This document shows, piece after piece, positions 61,490-64,000 of a DNA stretch of 64,000 bases (positions are counted from its first letter, which is position 1; the number at the start of each line of letters is the position of its first letter). The stretch is from Bombyx mori. Taxonomy: Eukaryota > Arthropoda > Insecta > Lepidoptera > Bombycidae. The stretch lies in the NCBI RefSeq assembly GCF_030269925.1, contig NC_085112.1, positions 14,695,501-14,759,500 on the forward strand, read 5' to 3'. Below the pieces are notes generated by a model. It saw only the letters and a program-made list of their open reading frames with translations. It did not search any database and was not told the DNA's origin. The position numbers and the translations under genes were made by a program.

Positions 61490-63001
61490 ATGAAACCGAA
61501 TCCTTGCTTAGAAAAAAACTGTCGCTACAAGTGTCAAGAAATAACCTCAGAAAAAATGAGTGCCATATTTAAACATTTTTGGGAATTATCTCTGGAAAGA
61601 AAAAAGCAGTGGATAATATCTATGTCCTCTAAGCAATCCATAAAAAGGAAGAGATCCAAAGACTCTAATTACAGGAATAACACATTCTGTTATTTCATAA
61701 ATGATGGAGAGGGTCGGCGACAAGTTTGTTTAAAGTTACTCATGAATACGCTTGATGTCACTCAAAGATACATTTATTATACATTAACAACACAGGAACT
61801 TGGTATGGCGAAAGAAAATGGAAGAGGAAAATGCATTCCCCCCAACAAAACATCTAACGCAATCAAAGAATCAGTAAAATCTTTTATCAAAAGGTTACCT
61901 GCAATACCATTGCACTACTGCCGAAAGGATAGCACAAAACTATATCTGCCTGTTGAATTTAAAAATATAAAAAATTTATACCGCTGTTATAAAGAAGACC
62001 TCATTAGTAAAGGAGTCGATGTTGTAAGTGAAAAAGTATTCCGTCAAATATTCACTACTGATTTTAACATTGGGTTTCATGTGTCTAAGAAGGATAAATG
62101 CATAAAATGCCTACGTTTTGAAGGACAGAAGCCAGAGGATTGTGCCGAATTTCAAGATCATTTAGAGGAAAAGAAGGCATCAAAGAAGCGGTTAGAATGT
62201 CATCGACAGTTAGGTAAAGAAAATCCTTCCATTCTGTGCACATCTTTTGACCTCCAGAAAGTTCTCGATACGCCTCATGGCAATAACATGTTACTATTTT
62301 ATTCTAGAAAGTATGCTGTTTATAATTTATGTTTTTATGAAAGCATCACAAGGAATGGTTTTTGTTTTATCTGGAGAGAATCTGAAGCAAAGAGGGGCGC
62401 AAATGAAATTGCTACTATTATACAGAAATACATAGAGAATGTGGATTCTCGAGGTATCATTACATCTTTGATCTTGTATTCAGATTCTTGCCCTGGACAA
62501 AACAAAAATAAAATAGTCCTTGCAACAATACATAATGCTTTGTTGCAATCGAACAATTTACAAGCAATTCAAATGAATTACCTTCTCCCTGGCCACACGG
62601 AAATGTCGGTAGACAGCATACACTCTACAATCGAACAATCCGTAAGAAATATTACTGTATGGGCCCCTTCGCAATGGGCTACAATAAGCCAGCTAGCAAG
62701 AAAAGAACCAGCACCTTATAATGTTGAAAATCTGACACACGAGGATTTCTTAAATTTTGATGATATGTCAGAAAAATATTTTAAGGGTAACCTTGTAGGT
62801 AAAATTAGTAAAATCCGTACAGCAACATTTAAAAAATCTCATCCAAATCAAATGAAAGTAAAATTTTCAATGAAAGATAATGCATCCGAAGAGATTATAC
62901 AAATTATTGCGAAACCTAGAGCTATCAATCGTAGATATAATTCAAGTTTGCCGATTACCAAAGCCAAATACCAACAGCCAAAACCTAAAGAAATTATGTG
63001 A
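61490..63001 (+). CDS. Transposase-like protein, 503 aa, intact
   Basis: ATG at 61490 with an in-frame TGA nine bases upstream; single exon. N terminus has Cys 6, 11 and 15 (CLEKNCRYKC) and a helical IF-HFW-L segment. There is a conserved HYCRKDSTKLYL (142-153), a second zinc-type cluster KDKCIKC with C218 and H224, then an RNase H-like core: FDLQKVLDTP (Asp 254), LYSDSCPGQNKN (Asp 332), and PGHTEMSVDSIHSTIE (His 369, Asp 375, Glu 382). I recognise the pattern as an uncharacterised family scattered through insect and other animal genomes and think it is a DDE/D transposase; a Sola-type assignment is only a guess. A domesticated gene is an alternative. Confidence 0.6.
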   Translation: MKPNPCLEKNCRYKCQEITSEKMSAIFKHFWELSLERKKQWIISMSSKQSIKRKRSKDSNYRNNTFCYFINDGEGRRQVCLKLLMNTLDVTQRYIYYTLTTQELGMAKENGRGKCIPPNKTSNAIKESVKSFIKRLPAIPLHYCRKDSTKLYLPVEFKNIKNLYRCYKEDLISKGVDVVSEKVFRQIFTTDFNIGFHVSKKDKCIKCLRFEGQKPEDCAEFQDHLEEKKASKKRLECHRQLGKENPSILCTSFDLQKVLDTPHGNNMLLFYSRKYAVYNLCFYESITRNGFCFIWRESEAKRGANEIATIIQKYIENVDSRGIITSLILYSDSCPGQNKNKIVLATIHNALLQSNNLQAIQMNYLLPGHTEMSVDSIHSTIEQSVRNITVWAPSQWATISQLARKEPAPYNVENLTHEDFLNFDDMSEKYFKGNLVGKISKIRTATFKKSHPNQMKVKFSMKDNASEEIIQIIAKPRAINRRYNSSLPITKAKYQQPKPKEIM

Positions 63002-63328
63002 CACTGGGGTTATACCCAAGATATTTCATAAAGAATACATAAATCTATAACACTGCAATTCCAAAGATGTTCTACTGGATACTGATGTAGAAGATACAGT
63101 CGAAGAAAATGATTTTTAAATACGTTCTTTCTTATTGCATTATGATTATTATCAAGCATTGGCTGTATTTTATAATTACTACAAGTTTTGTTTATTGATT
63201 TGATATTTTTTATTTTGTTTTTATTAGTTTAAGTTATAATTAAACAATATTGGTTGTGATTAATTATACTCTTAGTAAGTTTTATGACAGCCGATCTCAA
63301 GTAATATTGAATAAATAATACCTAATTA
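63002..63328. other. 3' flank of the 503-aa gene
   Basis: AT-rich. No second gene. ATAAAG- and AATAAA-like signals occur (for example at 63311), but none can be singled out as the polyadenylation signal. Confidence 0.35.
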
Positions 63329-63487
63329 TAGTTGATTTTCCTACATTCAGACTGAATTTACTTGATTAATATCACATCAGTAAAAGTAATAATACTTTAT
63401 AATGTACAAAATACTAATACATATTATTACTTTTACTGATGTGATAATAATCAAGTAAAATCAGTCTGAATGTAGGAAAATCAACTA
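63329..63487. repeat. Long near-perfect inverted repeat (hairpin)
   Basis: Arm 1 (63329-63395, TAGTTGATTTTCCTACATTC to AAAGTAATAATA) is matched in reverse by arm 2 (63422-63487), with about 26 bp between them. Two weaker direct copies follow at about 63531-63572 and 63632-63672 (GATTTTCCTACAGTCAGACT; GATGTTCCCACATTGAGACT). Confidence 0.85.
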
Positions 63488-64000
63488 TAATTATTTACTA
63501 TAATTATTTATTATATTATTATAATTATAGATGATTTTCCTACAGTCAGACTGATTATACTTGATTATTATACAAAATATTAATAGTTTAACTGATGTTG
63601 TTGATTAAGACTAAAAAATAAATAAATATAATTGATGTTCCCACATTGAGACTGATCTACTTAATTATTTTTCTAAATAAATACTTTAACTGTTGTTGTG
63701 TTTTGTGTATTTCTTTATTTATTCAATATAAGCACCTGAGATTTTCAGTGATTGCGATATATTTAGGTTGTTTTAACAGCCACTGATAGTATTAGACGTA
63801 AAAAAATGTAACATCAAACGGTAAATTTTCAATATTATATGTCACATAAGTAAATTCGCCTGTCAGTCATTTTAATCTAAATTGGTAGTTGAGATAAATA
63901 GCTTGCTACTATTAATTTTGGGCTAAGTCACTTCATGCTTTTTGGCTTACTCTGAAAATATATTGCAGCGTCGCTTATTTTTTTTCCCCTGTAGCCAATT

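Larger units (their letters stand above)
60713..63990 (+). mobile_element. Candidate autonomous DNA transposon (class uncertain)
   Basis: Left edge reads GAGGGGTGAAAGG followed by TTAAGCGACAT; right edge, on the minus strand, CAGGGGAAAAAAA followed by TAAGCGAC. The ends thus share AGGGG...TAAGCGAC in inverted order. Motifs of the TGTCGCTTAA type recur inside both flanks. One transposase-like gene lies between. No matching target duplication was found, and the true right end could be beyond the window. Confidence 0.45.

Overview
This is AT-rich eukaryotic DNA, almost certainly from a silkworm (Bombyx mori or a close relative). The evidence is at least eleven Bm1-type SINE copies (tRNA-like head, poly-A tail), two near-identical ~5.1 kb jockey-clade LINEs that fit BMC1/L1Bm, and a 6.7 kb SART-type LINE sitting in a short (TTAGG)n tract. 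Species and family names come from recognition, not from a search. No bacterial features, tRNA, rRNA or CRISPR array were seen.

The only host-type genes are a small acyl-CoA desaturase cluster. Two five-exon copies lie in tandem on the minus strand: A (exons between 12626 and 18348) and B (33218 to 45395). Each splices to an open 302-codon reading frame with three histidine boxes, and exon lengths are identical in the two copies. A lone last exon of a third copy (C) lies on the plus strand at 6932-7181, tail to tail with A. An inverted intron-1 fragment at 10820-10985 points to a fourth, lost copy. Duplicated units run roughly 11.3-20.7 kb (A) and 31.9-46.7 kb (B).

Most other sequence is transposable elements, often nested. 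Left to right: an RTE 3' scrap; BMC1-like copy 1 (640-5767, ORF1 frameshifted, RT catalytic Asp replaced by His); unit C; a long-inverted-repeat element (7939-9916) holding a SINE-like retroposon; unit A with several Bm1 copies; a deleted CR1-like LINE; a 21617-25149 retroposon split by an RTE element, itself split by a decayed Tc1/IS630-like transposon; a 25.9-31.9 kb nest holding a nearly intact two-ORF LINE (one in-frame TAG); unit B, whose intron 1 holds a DNA transposon that carries the SART element; Ty3/gypsy remains followed by a tandem array of hairpins; BMC1-like copy 2 (49041-54137, both ORFs open); an R1-clade fragment holding a BMC1 3' end holding a Bm1; a 5'-truncated CR1-like LINE; and at the right edge an open 503-aa transposase-like gene with repeated TGTCGCTTAA-type motifs on both sides.

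The observations I find most worth pursuing are (1) the hairpin array at 48549-49030, whose stems differ in sequence but keep pairing, with wobble pairs possible only on the plus strand; (2) a hairpin plus pseudoknot in the BMC1-like 3' UTR with a compensatory base-pair change between copies; (3) the 503-aa gene and its flanking motifs; and (4) a telomere-targeting retrotransposon inside a mini-telomere tract in a DNA transposon in a desaturase intron. No computation was run; identities and boundaries were read by eye.
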